DNA of 64,000 nt, from NCBI GenBank assembly GCA_024336345.1, contig JANFOG010000016.1:744001-808000 (forward strand). Reading direction: 5' to 3'. The stretch is from Mariannaea sp. PMI_226. Lineage: Eukaryota; Ascomycota; Sordariomycetes; Hypocreales; Nectriaceae. Below, one piece after another: positions 12,250-22,693 of this stretch (positions within the stretch are counted from its first letter, which is position 1; each line of letters opens with the position of its first letter). The translations under genes and the position numbers were made by a program. The notes beneath the pieces were generated by a model that had not been told where the DNA came from, did no database searches, and saw only the letters and a program-made list of their open reading frames with translations.

Positions 12250-13246
12250 CTACCTTGTGTTTCCCCCATCTAATTCAATAGGTGGAACTTCAGTGGACAA
12301 CTCGTAGTTGACGGTACTGTGCATTCCTCCCTGAGTTACCTGGGGCAGATTTTGTGGCATATCTTTCTCCATTTGCCCATTCATTGCAGCGGCTTCACTT
12401 GCTTGAGTCTTGCGCTTTTTCCACCACATCCAAGCGCCAATCAAGCCGACACTGATGCATGCTACAGGAAGTCCAACCCCTAGGCCGATCGCCAGACCTG
12501 ATGTCTTATCATTGGATTTTTCGCTGTCCGCTGAGGCCGTAGCCGATGAAGCTGATAACGCTCTAGTCAACGAGACTGATGAAGTCAACGCTGTCGTGGA
12601 TGTGGCGGATGTGGTGGAATCAGTCGAGCTGGTTGCAGTCTCCTGGCTTACTCGGAAAGTAGCTGCCGTGCGTTCTGGACCGTAGGAGTATGTGGTGCTA
12701 GGGGCACTTTCTGCAATTTTACCGTCGTTGTCGAGGAAAATCCCATTTCCTTCATCGCAGCAGTGGGCATCGTCATTGCAGCAAAGAGAACCGTCGGCGC
12801 AGATGCTCACTCGGGGGAGGATGCCAGTAGTCTCATCTTGTCAGAGTTGTTAGCAAGAGGCAACGAACTCTCATGATCTTAATTGTCTTCCCGTCGGGGG
12901 AGCGTTTCTAACGCATGGTTTTGGGCTGGGGGGGCTCTGATGAAAGCCAAATAAACCGAAAGGTTCACTTACTGTACAGACAGATTTGTGCGCATGTTCC
13001 TGAATCATACGGGTCGATTGCACATGGTCCCCTCACAAACGTGTTGGGGCCATCGTTTGGCTTGTGACAGAGGCGATTCGATAAACATGTCGCATCAATA
13101 CCACAGCAAGCATTAGAGCCAGGGCAACGAGCATTGTTTTCGTAGGGTTGGCCACCGTAGCCGTAGCATGTAATGACCTTGTCACTGAGTGCGAAGGATG
13201 AGCCCCACACGAGCATCAGTACTAGGGCAGGCGGAATGAACAACAT
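12250..13246 (-). CDS. Secreted-domain, cysteine-rich single-pass membrane protein (hypothetical)
   Basis: Two exons, 12973-13246 and 12250-12836, join to 286 residues. The donor GTAAGT follows codon ..CLY+A. The intron carries a TGCTAAC-like branch point and ends in CAAG, and the phase is preserved across the join. The start was chosen at the ATG giving a clean signal peptide (MLFIPPALVLMLVWGSS); the open frame upstream has no such feature. The extracellular part (about 21-125) is cysteine-rich with CC pairs (NACCG, SLCCND, HCCDEG). A Ser/Thr-rich stalk follows (about 145-200), then one membrane helix (about 204-230), a WWKKRK stop-transfer and an acidic cytoplasmic tail of about 55 residues. 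This layout is common among uncharacterised fungal plasma-membrane proteins with a presumed wall-contact or sensing role. No enzyme motif is visible. The function is unknown. Confidence 0.75.
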
Positions 13247-13744
13247 TGTGTATACAAAGAACGATTTGTAGGAGGAAGAGACTGAATGAAGGACACGGAT
13301 TTCAACGATGGAGAACTGGAGAGAGTCAGAAGTAGCAGCAAGGAAGAAAAACGGCTGATGCAATGGGCCACAGGTCTTCAGTTTTTGCACATTGGAAGCT
13401 GAAGCGTGTTGGTTGTCCTCGAACAAGGATTCATTTTGAGGATGACAAGGGTCAGCGACGCGCGAGGAGGCAGTCACTGGTTGGCCGAAAGATGGGGTAC
13501 GAGCACCCACGGAAGGACGATATTCTTTGTATATCTCCTCTTTAGTACGCGAGATGGCTTTCAAAAAGGTCTGTCCGCACTAAAGACGTCACATCCCTTT
13601 CAGCCCTATCGGTCTCTGGGGATGCTTATAGATTCTTGGTTTTATCTGGTAGAGGCGCGCTACACTCAGTGCTCGATACGAGGTATACGCTGTGACTTGA
13701 GTTTGGATGTTACAGGTAGCTTGAAATTTGCAGGGTAGTTATCG

Positions 13745-14270
13745 AAAATATCTAGTCTCTTCTAATTGGCGGGTAGAGAATTGTGGCGTTTTTTCGGGAT
13801 GACTTTTTGAAAGTCGCTTTCGTAATTTTCCAGATATTTCCGAATGGATTATGGTCAGGTGAACTCGGCAGCCATTCCACTGAAATGGCCTCCTTCTCTT
13901 TGGCCATTTTCATAGTCCTGAACTATCTGAGCTGAATGTGTAGGAGCAATAATCTTGGGCAAACACATAGTCCGTTGAGGCCATCATCGGTACTTGCTCT
14001 TGAAGACATTCGAGGATCCAGCGAGCTGTGTTCGTCAGGAGCAAGGGGGTCCAACCAGGTCTAGAATACATAGTACTGTGTAGATATGAGAGGCAGAACA
14101 GGGCTCACCCAAAAAGAGGGTGATGGCTGACGATTCGTCGATTGGCAGGGATATGAAAATCTACACTGGATAGCTCAGAACCCCACTGTCGCTGCTCCTG
14201 TCGCATGTTGTTTTGCGTCAATCGCCCCATTCCATCCACTCAACAAGCGCCCATGTGTGGGCGGCTCAAT
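13745..14270 (-). pseudogene. Tc1/mariner-type transposase relic (C-terminal part)
   Basis: The minus strand reads EWLPSSPDHNPFGNIWKI, preceded by APTHSAQIVQDY in a shifted frame. This matches the DDE/D transposase signature normally written NAPxHxA...WPxxSPDLNPIExxW. The position of the last catalytic acidic residue (PIE in functional copies) reads Gly here. Frameshifts and stops interrupt the reading and neither end is defined. No terminal inverted repeats were located. It is a dead fragment between the cysteine-rich membrane protein and the mannosyltransferase. Confidence 0.6.
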
Positions 14271-15006
14271 AAGCGACATGGGATGAAATAGCTGTTTCAA
14301 CACGGCCCGAGGCCGCCAAGGCGGTATGGCTCCTGGTAACAGGAACGTGCCCAGAGAGAGAAGAATTGTCCCTCCACTTTGGTACCTTAACGCACCTCAA
14401 TAGCTTTGCATGGTGCGAGATAAACCAAGCCTCAGATTTGTGGCTGGTCTTCCATCCTTGTATGGAGTAATTCAGTAATGATACAAGGACAGTACAGCCA
14501 ACCAAAAATAATCACCTTGCCGCTGTGGAAGCTGTGTTTTTGTGTCTTATTTGGGCTACAGTTTCATTGCCTGCACTATCCCTGCGGCGTGGCTTCGCTG
14601 TTGGCTTGGCCGGCGTCCACTGGTGTTATCACCATTGGGTGAAGGGAAAGGCGATTGCACAGGGGGGGGAGACACCCATGCCCCTTTCTTTCTGCTGGAT
14701 CCGTTCATGTTACTGGACTATTAGAGTCCGATGTGGCGGCCTGCGTTGCCTCCGTCTTTCTCTTCGTGTCTCTCGGCTCCGAGCTCAATCAATCCCTTTT
14801 ACACAGTGGAGCCACCCTAGCAATAGTCTCTGTCACCAGCCGCTGTGGCGAAGAACCCGGAAGCTTGTTTCATTCGGGTATGGTGCTGTCGTCAGCTTGT
14901 TCTTCAGGTAGGAGGCACTAGCCTCATATAAGTAAGACCCGCTGCCTGGTCAGTCGTGTGTGCTCCTGCCTTTTTGCCCCTCCAGATTTATCTCCATGTC
15001 TTCGTT
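14271..15006. other. Intergenic, promoter side of the mannosyltransferase gene
   Basis: Frames of up to 128 codons occur on the plus strand in two phases but show no motif. They overlap the expected 5' flank of the GT71 gene and are probably not genes. Confidence 0.45.
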
Positions 15007-16704
15007 ATGTTTTCCCGCCTCGCAATAATTCGAATCCCCGCTGCTTTCCGACTCCATGCGCACTCGATTCAAATCGCGACGGCTATTTCTTTCATCTGGC
15101 TATTTCTATTCTTCGCCTTCCGATACCATGATTCCACGGGCTCCTTTTCATCTCTAAAATCCCCCAGCACCGGCCCACCTTCAACCATCAACACCAACCC
15201 CGTAACCCTACACAGCTTCAGTCCTATCGAAGTGGGTGCCCGATACTTTTTGGATTACCCCCTCACCCCGCCTTATAAGGAGATATTTGGCGAACTGGGC
15301 CAACGAGCTGTTGTACTTCGATCATGGATCGAAGAACTACAATCGCATGTTAATGCGTCCGCCGACAACCGCCAAGTGGAGGGATGGGACGCTATTACAG
15401 ATCTCGTCGAGCGAGTGGCCGAATCGCTTTTCCCCTATTTAAAACCCTTATCGACAAATCCTCGCCAGTACTCTCCGCCTCTATCAGCGATCCGAGATCG
15501 ACTTGGTATTCCGACCAATACTGACACCACTACCACGCCTGTTTCTCGGAGTGTTGGAATTGTCATACCCACTGGTGACAAGACCCTGCGCTTTGCCTGT
15601 CACCTGATCGCATCCTTGACGCGTATACACAAGACTCAGTTGCCGATACAAGTCGTCTATGCGGGTCCCGAAGATCTATCTGCTGAAGGCAAAAATGCTA
15701 TCCAAAGAGCAGCTGATGGAAGGGATATTGAGCTGCTAGATATTCTCACTGTATTTGATGATACTACACTGAAGTTGGCGAATGGAGGATGGGCCATTAA
15801 GCCTTTTGCTGCTCTAGCAAGCCGCTTCGAGCAGGTCATCCTTCTTGATGCCGATACTGTATTCCTACAAGACCCCGAAGAGCTCCTCCGTCAAGACAGA
15901 TACCAAGAGACAGGCGCCATGCTCTTCCACGATCGACTCCTATGGAAAGGTGGTTTTCCCGAGCGACAAGACTGGTGGCATGAACAAATTAAGCATCCTA
16001 GTAAGGAGACTGAGAAATCGCTTGTCTGGACTGAGCGTTATTCGGAGGAGGGTGACTCTGGACTTGTCGTTGTTGATAAGTCCCGCCTTGATGTTCTGAT
16101 CGGCCTGCTCCATATCGGATGGCAGAACTCATATGATGTACGAGAGGAGTGGACCTATAAAATCACCTACGGTGATAAGGAGACGTGGTGGATTGGTTTT
16201 GAGGCTACCGAATCAACCTATGCCTTCTCACCTCACTATGGCGGTATGGTCGGCTGGCTCCGATCGACGGAAGAAGAAAAGGAGAAAGCAAAGGCCAAGA
16301 AGAGACGAGAAGAGGAGGAACTCGAAGAGGAGGAACTCGAAGAGGATAAGATTGAAGAGGGGCACAGAGAACAAGCAGCCAACAAGGTGCCAAGAGGCAC
16401 GGGAAAGAGGGAGAGCAAGGAGGAAGTGAGTGTATGCAGCTTCGTCATTGCCCATGTGGACCAAACAGATAAACTGCTCTGGTACAACGGCGGCTTACTC
16501 AAAAACAAAATCGTAAACCAGACCGCCTTCGAGGTGCCGACTCATTGGATGATTGATCAACGCTGGATCAAGGGTGGCTCAAAGAAGGACATGAGCTGTA
16601 TGGTCGGCAACAATGTTAGTACATTGTCAGAACATGAGCGGGATATCCTCAGTCGGTCGATTGCTGTAGCACAAGATGTTGACAAGCAGTTAGGCTTACT
16701 GTAG
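15007..16704 (+). CDS. GT71 (MNN1-family) alpha-1,3-mannosyltransferase
   Basis: A single exon encodes 565 residues from the ATG at 15007. An in-frame ATG at 14956 would add 17 residues, but the downstream start places a normal type II anchor (IQIATAISFIWLFLFFAFRY) near residue 30. The catalytic part carries the DxD motif in QVILLDADTVFLQDPEELL, then FHDRLLWKGGFPE, GDSGLVVVDKSR and HVDQTDKLLWYNGGLLKNK, all hallmarks of the fungal MNN1/MNT mannosyltransferase family that extends O- or N-linked glycans in the Golgi. It is odd in having a Glu/Lys-rich insertion (nt about 16264-16425, with EEEELEEEELEED) between the substrate-binding region and the final catalytic block, built partly from repeated GAGGAACTCGAA units. 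The product would be a lumenal enzyme using GDP-mannose. It stands alone in its neighbourhood. Confidence 0.85.
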   Translation: MFSRLAIIRIPAAFRLHAHSIQIATAISFIWLFLFFAFRYHDSTGSFSSLKSPSTGPPSTINTNPVTLHSFSPIEVGARYFLDYPLTPPYKEIFGELGQRAVVLRSWIEELQSHVNASADNRQVEGWDAITDLVERVAESLFPYLKPLSTNPRQYSPPLSAIRDRLGIPTNTDTTTTPVSRSVGIVIPTGDKTLRFACHLIASLTRIHKTQLPIQVVYAGPEDLSAEGKNAIQRAADGRDIELLDILTVFDDTTLKLANGGWAIKPFAALASRFEQVILLDADTVFLQDPEELLRQDRYQETGAMLFHDRLLWKGGFPERQDWWHEQIKHPSKETEKSLVWTERYSEEGDSGLVVVDKSRLDVLIGLLHIGWQNSYDVREEWTYKITYGDKETWWIGFEATESTYAFSPHYGGMVGWLRSTEEEKEKAKAKKRREEEELEEEELEEDKIEEGHREQAANKVPRGTGKRESKEEVSVCSFVIAHVDQTDKLLWYNGGLLKNKIVNQTAFEVPTHWMIDQRWIKGGSKKDMSCMVGNNVSTLSEHERDILSRSIAVAQDVDKQLGLL

Positions 16705-19337
16705 TAGCCGTGGTGAATTTCTTCATCACAGTGAAAATAATTAGAATATTATATAAAGTAATAATTACAGTAAATACTTACTACTGTATATTTCATAATA
16801 AGCTCTTTATTAACTTAATCTTGACCTATTTTATGAGACTTTACAACTAAAAATCTGAGAGGGAGACCTAGGTGGGCAGGAAGCATCCGTCTGCCTTGGC
16901 TTGTCGCGTCCGTCCACGCTTCCACGCTGGCGAGAGTGCCGCACCCAGTATCAAGCAGCCCAGCATTCAAGATGCAATAATTATTGCGGTAGACATGGTA
17001 AGATGACCGCGAGGTTTACTTGTACCTTCAAAGACCCCAAAGCTTGTGATGAGTTAGCAATGATGATTAAGTTGCGCGTTGGAACTTCAGCGAGCTTTGA
17101 CTTCCTGTACGCTTCAGCAAATATGTCCATATTTACCTCATTATTTTGGATATGGTGAAGGGGGTCGTCTTCAATCTTTTTGACATAGTGCTCTACAATT
17201 CGCACGCGAGGTATTGGCTTCCATAATTCGACATAGAACCGCTTCTTATTGCCGTCATATTCGGTGATCAGGCCCCCAACGACAGCATGAAAATGGCAAT
17301 TCTTCCAGATTCATCGTATAGCTCGAGACCTATATCATTCCAAAGGCTCTGTTATGCTATGCAGTTGGAATCAAAGATGGCGGTGTCTATTGGGGTCACC
17401 ATAGAATGTAGTGGTCGCTCTTACCATAAGGAGGCAATCATAGCAATCGATGATTTGGTCTTGGTAATAGGAAACTTTGAGTTGAAGCGGAAGTTTTATC
17501 TGCAATCTCGCTCAAATCGAAGTTCAGCACAGATCAGCTCTACCTTGGAGAGGGTGATGTTGTTTCCCCCAATGGACCAATAGCGGAATGAAATTCGGTG
17601 TGGGTCATAATGTTGCTTACACAACGCCAACTCGTCTAGAACACTGTCAGCCAGGTAGAGGCATACCTTTTCAAAAAGACGGTGATACCCTAAGCTATAT
17701 AACCCCTGCCGAGATCATATTGGAAGACGACCTACGAGAGAGCAAACGCAACTATCCGCTACGGCATAAACCGGCTGTTGGGATAAATCGCCTGACGGGT
17801 TCTGGGCTTAGGCCACAAACTCTGATGCTAGAGTAGGCGTGCTTACTCTAATTTCTGCCAAATATATTAGGCCACCTTTACTTGATGTTGTTGAAGATTT
17901 CTTCAAGGTTCTTGGAAACATCAAGAGAGGGAAGTGTGGGTTTTGTGACAGATAACTCTGCCAAATTGATAGGAGTATTGTCGACGAGGCTGCAATCTCC
18001 TGTGAAACGTCCGGGATATGCACAGAGCCTGGCTGTGTATTGCTAAATTTTTCAGCTTAACTTCTTTTGAGTCCCGAGCGTTAGACCCTTAAGCCGCATT
18101 CAGTGCGCCACTGTACTATCTTCCTGGTTTGCGGTAGGTATCTCTTCTGGCCATGCTTTTTTGATGCCTTGATACACTCGGGACCAGATATTTGACGCTT
18201 TTTTACAGCCGAGTGTTTCAACGGGCAACAGGATATCCCCATAAACTGACTCCCTCGCCATTTTCTTCGGCAGCACAAAGATTTCTGTTTGGATTCTTGG
18301 TTTTGCTCGCGAGAACCGGGTAGAACCCGACTTCTAAATGATCCGGGTTCGGCCCATAGAAGAACAAACGATTTTACCACCCTTAACAGATCTTGTGGTA
18401 CGCTTTCTATTAGCCATTGCTTGGTCCAAAACTTGTCACGCGTAAATTCGTCTTTCCTGATTTGTCAGACTAAAAACGTCTTATAGTCAGACAGGAGCTC
18501 GATGATGCCCGTCGATGAATACGGACGGAGGCATGCGATGCATTGCTCTAGACCGGACTGGCTTCACGCAGAACTTCCCAGAAAGCCTCTGGCAGTATCT
18601 CCCTGATGGTATTGGGGTATCCAAGGTTTAGCAAGGGCTTACCTAGAGATTCGCCGGCCCTCAGCGTACTGTCGCCAAGCGTTCGGCCGTATCATAATAA
18701 TAAGTTAAAGCATCCCATTGCCTTGCTTTGTAAGAATTTCAGGATATGGCAAGGCGTGGCGTTTGGGATTAAAAATAAAAATAACCACAATGAAGAAGCA
18801 AGGCTGATATTGTGGACCATACCAGAATTGGGATGTGTCGTAAGTTATGGACTGACAAAGCACACGTGGGGAGGGGTCAAGCTAAGGAATAACCGTGCTG
18901 ACGAGTGAGCACCCAAACGTTTACCGAGAGATTATGGCCGTAAGCTGACTGGATACTGGATAATAAGATAATAACCAATCAACAATCAATCTTTCAGCAT
19001 GTGCTTGTATCATTACTGAAGATAGCCGACTGCACTCGGCTTTTTGAGTTTCAGCGACTTCGTGGGATGGATTTGAATGCTGGTAACCAAAACATCTCAC
19101 CTTATTGTAATTTGCACCCAGGGGGATCATCGTTCATTATATTGTGTAAAAGCCTTTACCGAGTAATCTGTAGACATGGAGAACTTTAATGGATATATAT
19201 AAGGAGGTTGTGACCATCTCTAGAGAAACTTTTTGCAGCATTACTTGACAATCAGTGAAAAGCAACTTTAAGAGTCACCCAATCTAGAATCAGCCTTTCT
19301 TACATTGTCCATCCAAAGAACAATTAGAAGTCTTAAG
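16705..19337. other. Intergenic with possible unidentified coding relics
   Basis: Directly after the mannosyltransferase stop the DNA is AT-rich and may include its 3' UTR. On the minus strand between about 17150 and 18250 several stretches read like eroded protein (for example GDILLPVETLGCKKASNIW and LYDESGRIAIFM) separated by stops and frame changes. They match no family recognised. From 19190 a TATATATAA box and a leader precede the small secreted protein gene. Confidence 0.4.
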
Positions 19338-19404
19338 GTAAGCGCTGTTAACAAAACCTCTCAAAAATTACAATCCAATTTGACGGTCTTTATGTGTTTC
19401 TTAG
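19338..19404 (+). other. 5'-UTR intron directly abutting the start codon
   Basis: The sequence reads AAG|GTAAGC at 19338 and TTAG|ATGG at 19404/19405, so a 67-nt intron would end immediately before the ATG of the secreted protein gene. A TATATATAA box lies about 205 bp upstream of the ATG at about 19193. TTTGAC about 20 nt from the acceptor could be the branch site. Leader introns of this kind are known in highly expressed fungal genes. This is inferred from consensus only. Confidence 0.6.
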
Positions 19405-19809
19405 ATGGTTTCTGCCAACATTCTCGGTCTGGCCCTCATGGCCACTTCCGCTCTGGGTGCTGCTATCATGACACCCCGTGATGGAAACCCCAACCATGTC
19501 AACTACTATTCTGATGCTCGCTGCAAAAATTGGGCTGGTCAATGGGATGCTCAAGGCGGCACGTACCAGAACACTGATATCGACGTTGGAGGCCAGTTTG
19601 TCGGCAGTGTTATCCTCCTAACCGACTTTTCTCAGTTTGACTCTCTCCAAGTCAACGGTCATGATCTCGCAACTCTCGGTGGACTATGCCCATTTGACGG
19701 ATCTGGCCCTATTCTTATTGATGCCAACGGAAACGCTTGCTACGTTGTCAACCAAAACGTCAACAAGGTCACACTATACACTGCGATTTGCGATGTTGTA
19801 GGGTTTTAA
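19405..19809 (+). CDS. Small secreted protein, four cysteines (hypothetical)
   Basis: The product has 134 residues with a clear signal peptide (MVSANILGLALMATSALG, likely cleavage near residue 18-20). The mature part of about 115 residues holds four cysteines at 40, 95, 112 and 129, enough for two disulfides, and is rich in Asn, Asp and Gly. Its alternating hydrophobic pattern (SVILLTDFSQFDSLQV; GPILIDANGNACYVV) suggests a compact beta-sheet domain. No enzyme motif was seen. A leader intron and TATA box support a real, regulated gene. Size, secretion and disulfides fit an effector-like or wall-associated protein, but that is inference. The family was not recognised. Confidence 0.75.
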   Translation: MVSANILGLALMATSALGAAIMTPRDGNPNHVNYYSDARCKNWAGQWDAQGGTYQNTDIDVGGQFVGSVILLTDFSQFDSLQVNGHDLATLGGLCPFDGSGPILIDANGNACYVVNQNVNKVTLYTAICDVVGF

Positions 19810-20315
19810 CCTGATGTATATAGCTATGTGGCATGTGTTTGTCTATACTTTTCTTTCTTATGGTGGGGTATTATGAGTTGAAATGATGTGCTGGACTTAT
19901 ATGAGGCTATACTAGCCCAAAGTTGGATCGTTTGATGAACTGTGAGATTAATTCTTTAAATATGATATTAAATAAAAAAAAACTTGCTTATCAAGCACAC
20001 CTCTGACCAGAGAGTGGGGCCCGAGGCTTGTATCAACATGATCAAGGCTAAGAGCAACGGGTAACCCCATACTCAGGAATGCGTGAGAGAAGTGCGCCAT
20101 ATTACCCTTTTTCATCCAATCACCTTACTAACATCTCATCCTCCCTTGGCTTTGAGGGTGCTAACTCCTCTCAATTTCACTTATCGTGCAAAGTTAAAGG
20201 TCTAGGTTTACTTCTCATCATATCGCCCCAACCACCTACCGTTGACCTGTCCCACTGTACCTCCGGATTTGAGACCCAGCGGCGGGCTTTTTGCCTTGAT
20301 TTCAGTGATGGACTA
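19810..20315. other. 3' flank and intergenic
   Basis: This is an AT-rich trailer of the secreted protein gene followed by about 300 bases with no coding signal other than a meaningless 80-codon frame. Confidence 0.5.
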
Positions 20316-21285
20316 CGATAGTATAAGTTTGTCAGATATGGTCAACATGGCATCAGTTCTGCCATGATTGACAAGTTGCTCAACGTCGTACGTTCCTAGT
20401 CAATTCTCCCTTCACTCCTCTTGCCTCCAGAATGTCGATAGGCTCATGACGTAAACAGAGCAAACGATTCTTTGACATCAACCATGAGGAGAAAATGGCG
20501 GCCGCTCATTCTGCCAGACCCGATCCCCACCGCGGATGCAGCTTCTCGGACAGGAGATCTATCAACTTTGAGTCGGCCACAGCCAGGCGATACCGCTGCC
20601 CCTCGCAAATTCGATGTCAAGGAGAGTTTCGACCAAGGATCACTGCATGACCGGCCCTTTCCTAATATCTATCCTGAGGTAGGATCGCAGCTGGAGTTCC
20701 AGCCACCTTCTTTGAGGCCTGCCACCAAACCCACATGCATATCCTGGATGCCCTGGCCGTAGGGCTTGGACTGCCGCCGGATCGTTCCCATGATCTCTAC
20801 ACCAGAAAAAAGACAGCAGCGAGCTTCGGCTGTCGCACTACCTGGCCGCGATAGCAGCGGATATCCCGGATCAGGGCTTCAAAACGCGCATTTTGGAGCA
20901 CCCGATGCGAGCAGTATCACCCTCTTCTTCCAAGACGATGTGGTGGCATGGAGATTGAAGAGCAACAGTTGGGCTAAGATGGCTTCCTCGCCATCTCCAG
21001 TCACCTGCCCACTGCTTCAACCAACGTTGGCGACTCGCCGCAGAGCTGGACCAACGACCACATCCACGCCGCGAGGCATCGGGTCACCTTACCAAAGGAC
21101 CCCACCAATGACGATCCATCGCGCATTTTTCTCGCTAGGTACTCTGTGGACTACTTTGGCAAGCCCGATAGACATGCCTCGGTAGGCTGTTTTGATGAGT
21201 TCGTTTCGGCCGAACGTCCTGCTCGGTACAAGGATGTGTCAGTGTTGGGGCGGAATCAATGGACCCTTCTCAAAGCGTATTGATG
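20316..21285 (+). pseudogene. 2-oxoglutarate/Fe(II) oxygenase (isopenicillin-N-synthase-like) pseudogene
   Basis: Successive pieces in different plus-strand frames align in order with the DIOX_N/2OG-FeII_Oxy architecture: FFDINHEEKMAAAHSARP, then KFDVKESFDQGSLHDRPFPN, then HILDALAVGLGLPPDR, then ELRLSHYLAAIAADIPDQG, then DASSITLFFQDDV, and finally NVGDSPQSWTNDHIHAARHRV and YSVDYFGKPDRHASVGCFDE. At least four frameshifts and several stops separate them, so no functional enzyme can be made. The HxD iron-ligand region reads as a broken EHP..DAS segment. The decay type (indels) differs from the RIP-like substitutions at the right end. The next gene downstream on the same strand is a thioredoxin-reductase-like oxidoreductase, so this may be the remnant of a secondary-metabolism pair. 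Confidence 0.75.
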
Positions 21286-21721
21286 GATAATCAAAGAAGC
21301 GGGAGAGTAGTATCTATTTCCTTTGAAGGTCCTACAATACTATCTTAAGGAAACTTGAATGAGTTTTCTTGTTTTTGAAACGTATTTTTATTTGCTTCAT
21401 AACATTTTGCGTATTATCTCGATCAAGGCTGCTAGAAGCATAATGTAAATTACTGATAATTTGTCAAGGCTGTTCTCACAGTGAACCTCTTTTCTTTAGC
21501 ACAACGTAACCCAGTTTGTTCCTCTACCTCCCCCAACATTGCAATTGGACTCTTGGTGACACAAGTGGGCACACCTCAATAGGAAGGAACTAAAAACACC
21601 GCAGAGGGTGGCATCGCCTCAGACAGACAGGGAGATTGAAGTAGTTATTTAAGCCCGGCTCATCGTCCTAATGCGTCGCAAATCATTCGCTAGCCATCTT
21701 CAAAAAGAAGAAACATCTACC
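21286..21721. other. Intergenic, promoter of the thioredoxin-reductase-like gene
   Basis: This is AT-rich DNA with no coding signal. An in-frame ATG at 21671 lies 17 codons upstream of the chosen start. Confidence 0.45.
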
Positions 21722-22693
21722 ATGACAGTTGACGTACTTATTATTGGCGCTGGTCCGGCCGGCCTCACAGCAGCTAGCGCCCTCGGCCGTAGCCGCCGCT
21801 GCGTCCTCGTTATCGCTGGCGCTGAGCACCGCAATCGTGGAAGTCATGCTATGCACGGTGTTCTAACCTGTGAAGGTATGAACCCAATCGAATTCGTCAC
21901 CCAGAGCCAGCAACAAATCACCTCACTGTACCCGACCGTGCGCTTTGAGTCCGATACTGTCAAGAGCGTCGCGGCGGTCGGCAGACCAGAGAGACCTGCC
22001 TTTGAGGTCAAAACGGCCTCCAGCATGGTTTATCGGGGCCGACGCCTTATTCTCGCTACGGGCGCCATCGATGAACTCCCAGTTAGCATCGACGGCTTTG
22101 CAAACTGCTGGCCGGACCACGTCTATCAATGCCTGCTTTGCGATGGCTTTGAACGTGCTGATGGACCGTGTGGTGTTGGTGCTCTTGCGCGGCATTTGTC
22201 AGAGCACCATGTGCATCGCGCCCTCCGGGCGCGATGCTTCAATGCTCGCGTGGTCATCTATGTCGATAGGTGTGACACCGATGAGCAACGACACGAGGCA
22301 GAGAAGATGTTTGCCCCCTTGTTGGCGCAGGGTGTCATCTTGCAATATGGGCGTATCAACCGCCTGGAGCCATTATCTGCCGTCCAGGGTCCTGGCATCT
22401 GTGTTCATCTGGAATCTGGCAACACGGAGCGCGTTGACTTTCTGGTGTACGAGACGCTTACACGGCCGGCGAGCGTCAACCTGGCGATTCAGCTAGGCCT
22501 TTCTATAACCGAAATTCCTAGCCACGGCTCTTTCATCGCACGTGAGGAGCCCACGGGGAAGACAAGTGTGCCAGGAGTGTATGTCTGTGGCGACAATAAA
22601 CTGAAAGATTCAAGTTACATCTATGTTGGTCCTGATTGCTTGTGCATGGCCTGTTTAATTTGTCGAGCGGCCTACATACCTCCGCTACAATGA
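21722..22693 (+). CDS. Thioredoxin-reductase-like FAD oxidoreductase (GliT-like group), divergent
   Basis: A single exon encodes 323 residues from the ATG at 21722, which places the FAD-binding Rossmann motif (VLIIGAGPAGLTAA) at the N-terminus. An ATG at 21671 would add an unlikely 17-residue tail. The redox motif CLLC (residues 137-140) has the position and form of the CxxC of fungal dithiol oxidases/thioredoxin reductases of the GliT type. LATGAIDELP and GVYVCGD are the remaining FAD signatures. Two oddities stand out. The second dinucleotide motif is weak (GVGALARHLSEHH where small residues and Asn-Pro are usual). The extreme C-terminus after CGD does not form the usual alanine-rich helix and is cysteine-rich. 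The gene may be diverging or in early decay. Members of this group form or reduce disulfides in small molecules. The adjacent oxygenase is dead. Confidence 0.75.
   Translation: MTVDVLIIGAGPAGLTAASALGRSRRCVLVIAGAEHRNRGSHAMHGVLTCEGMNPIEFVTQSQQQITSLYPTVRFESDTVKSVAAVGRPERPAFEVKTASSMVYRGRRLILATGAIDELPVSIDGFANCWPDHVYQCLLCDGFERADGPCGVGALARHLSEHHVHRALRARCFNARVVIYVDRCDTDEQRHEAEKMFAPLLAQGVILQYGRINRLEPLSAVQGPGICVHLESGNTERVDFLVYETLTRPASVNLAIQLGLSITEIPSHGSFIAREEPTGKTSVPGVYVCGDNKLKDSSYIYVGPDCLCMACLICRAAYIPPLQ

Noticed and set aside
14525..14921. Overlapping plus-strand frames of 88-128 codons before the mannosyltransferase
   Set aside because: Two phases are open at once, typical of GC-biased non-coding DNA; they have no motif and fall in the likely promoter.
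21945..22496. Plus-strand 183-codon frame inside the reductase-like gene
   Set aside because: It is a shadow frame. The overlapping frame contains FAD and CxxC motifs.
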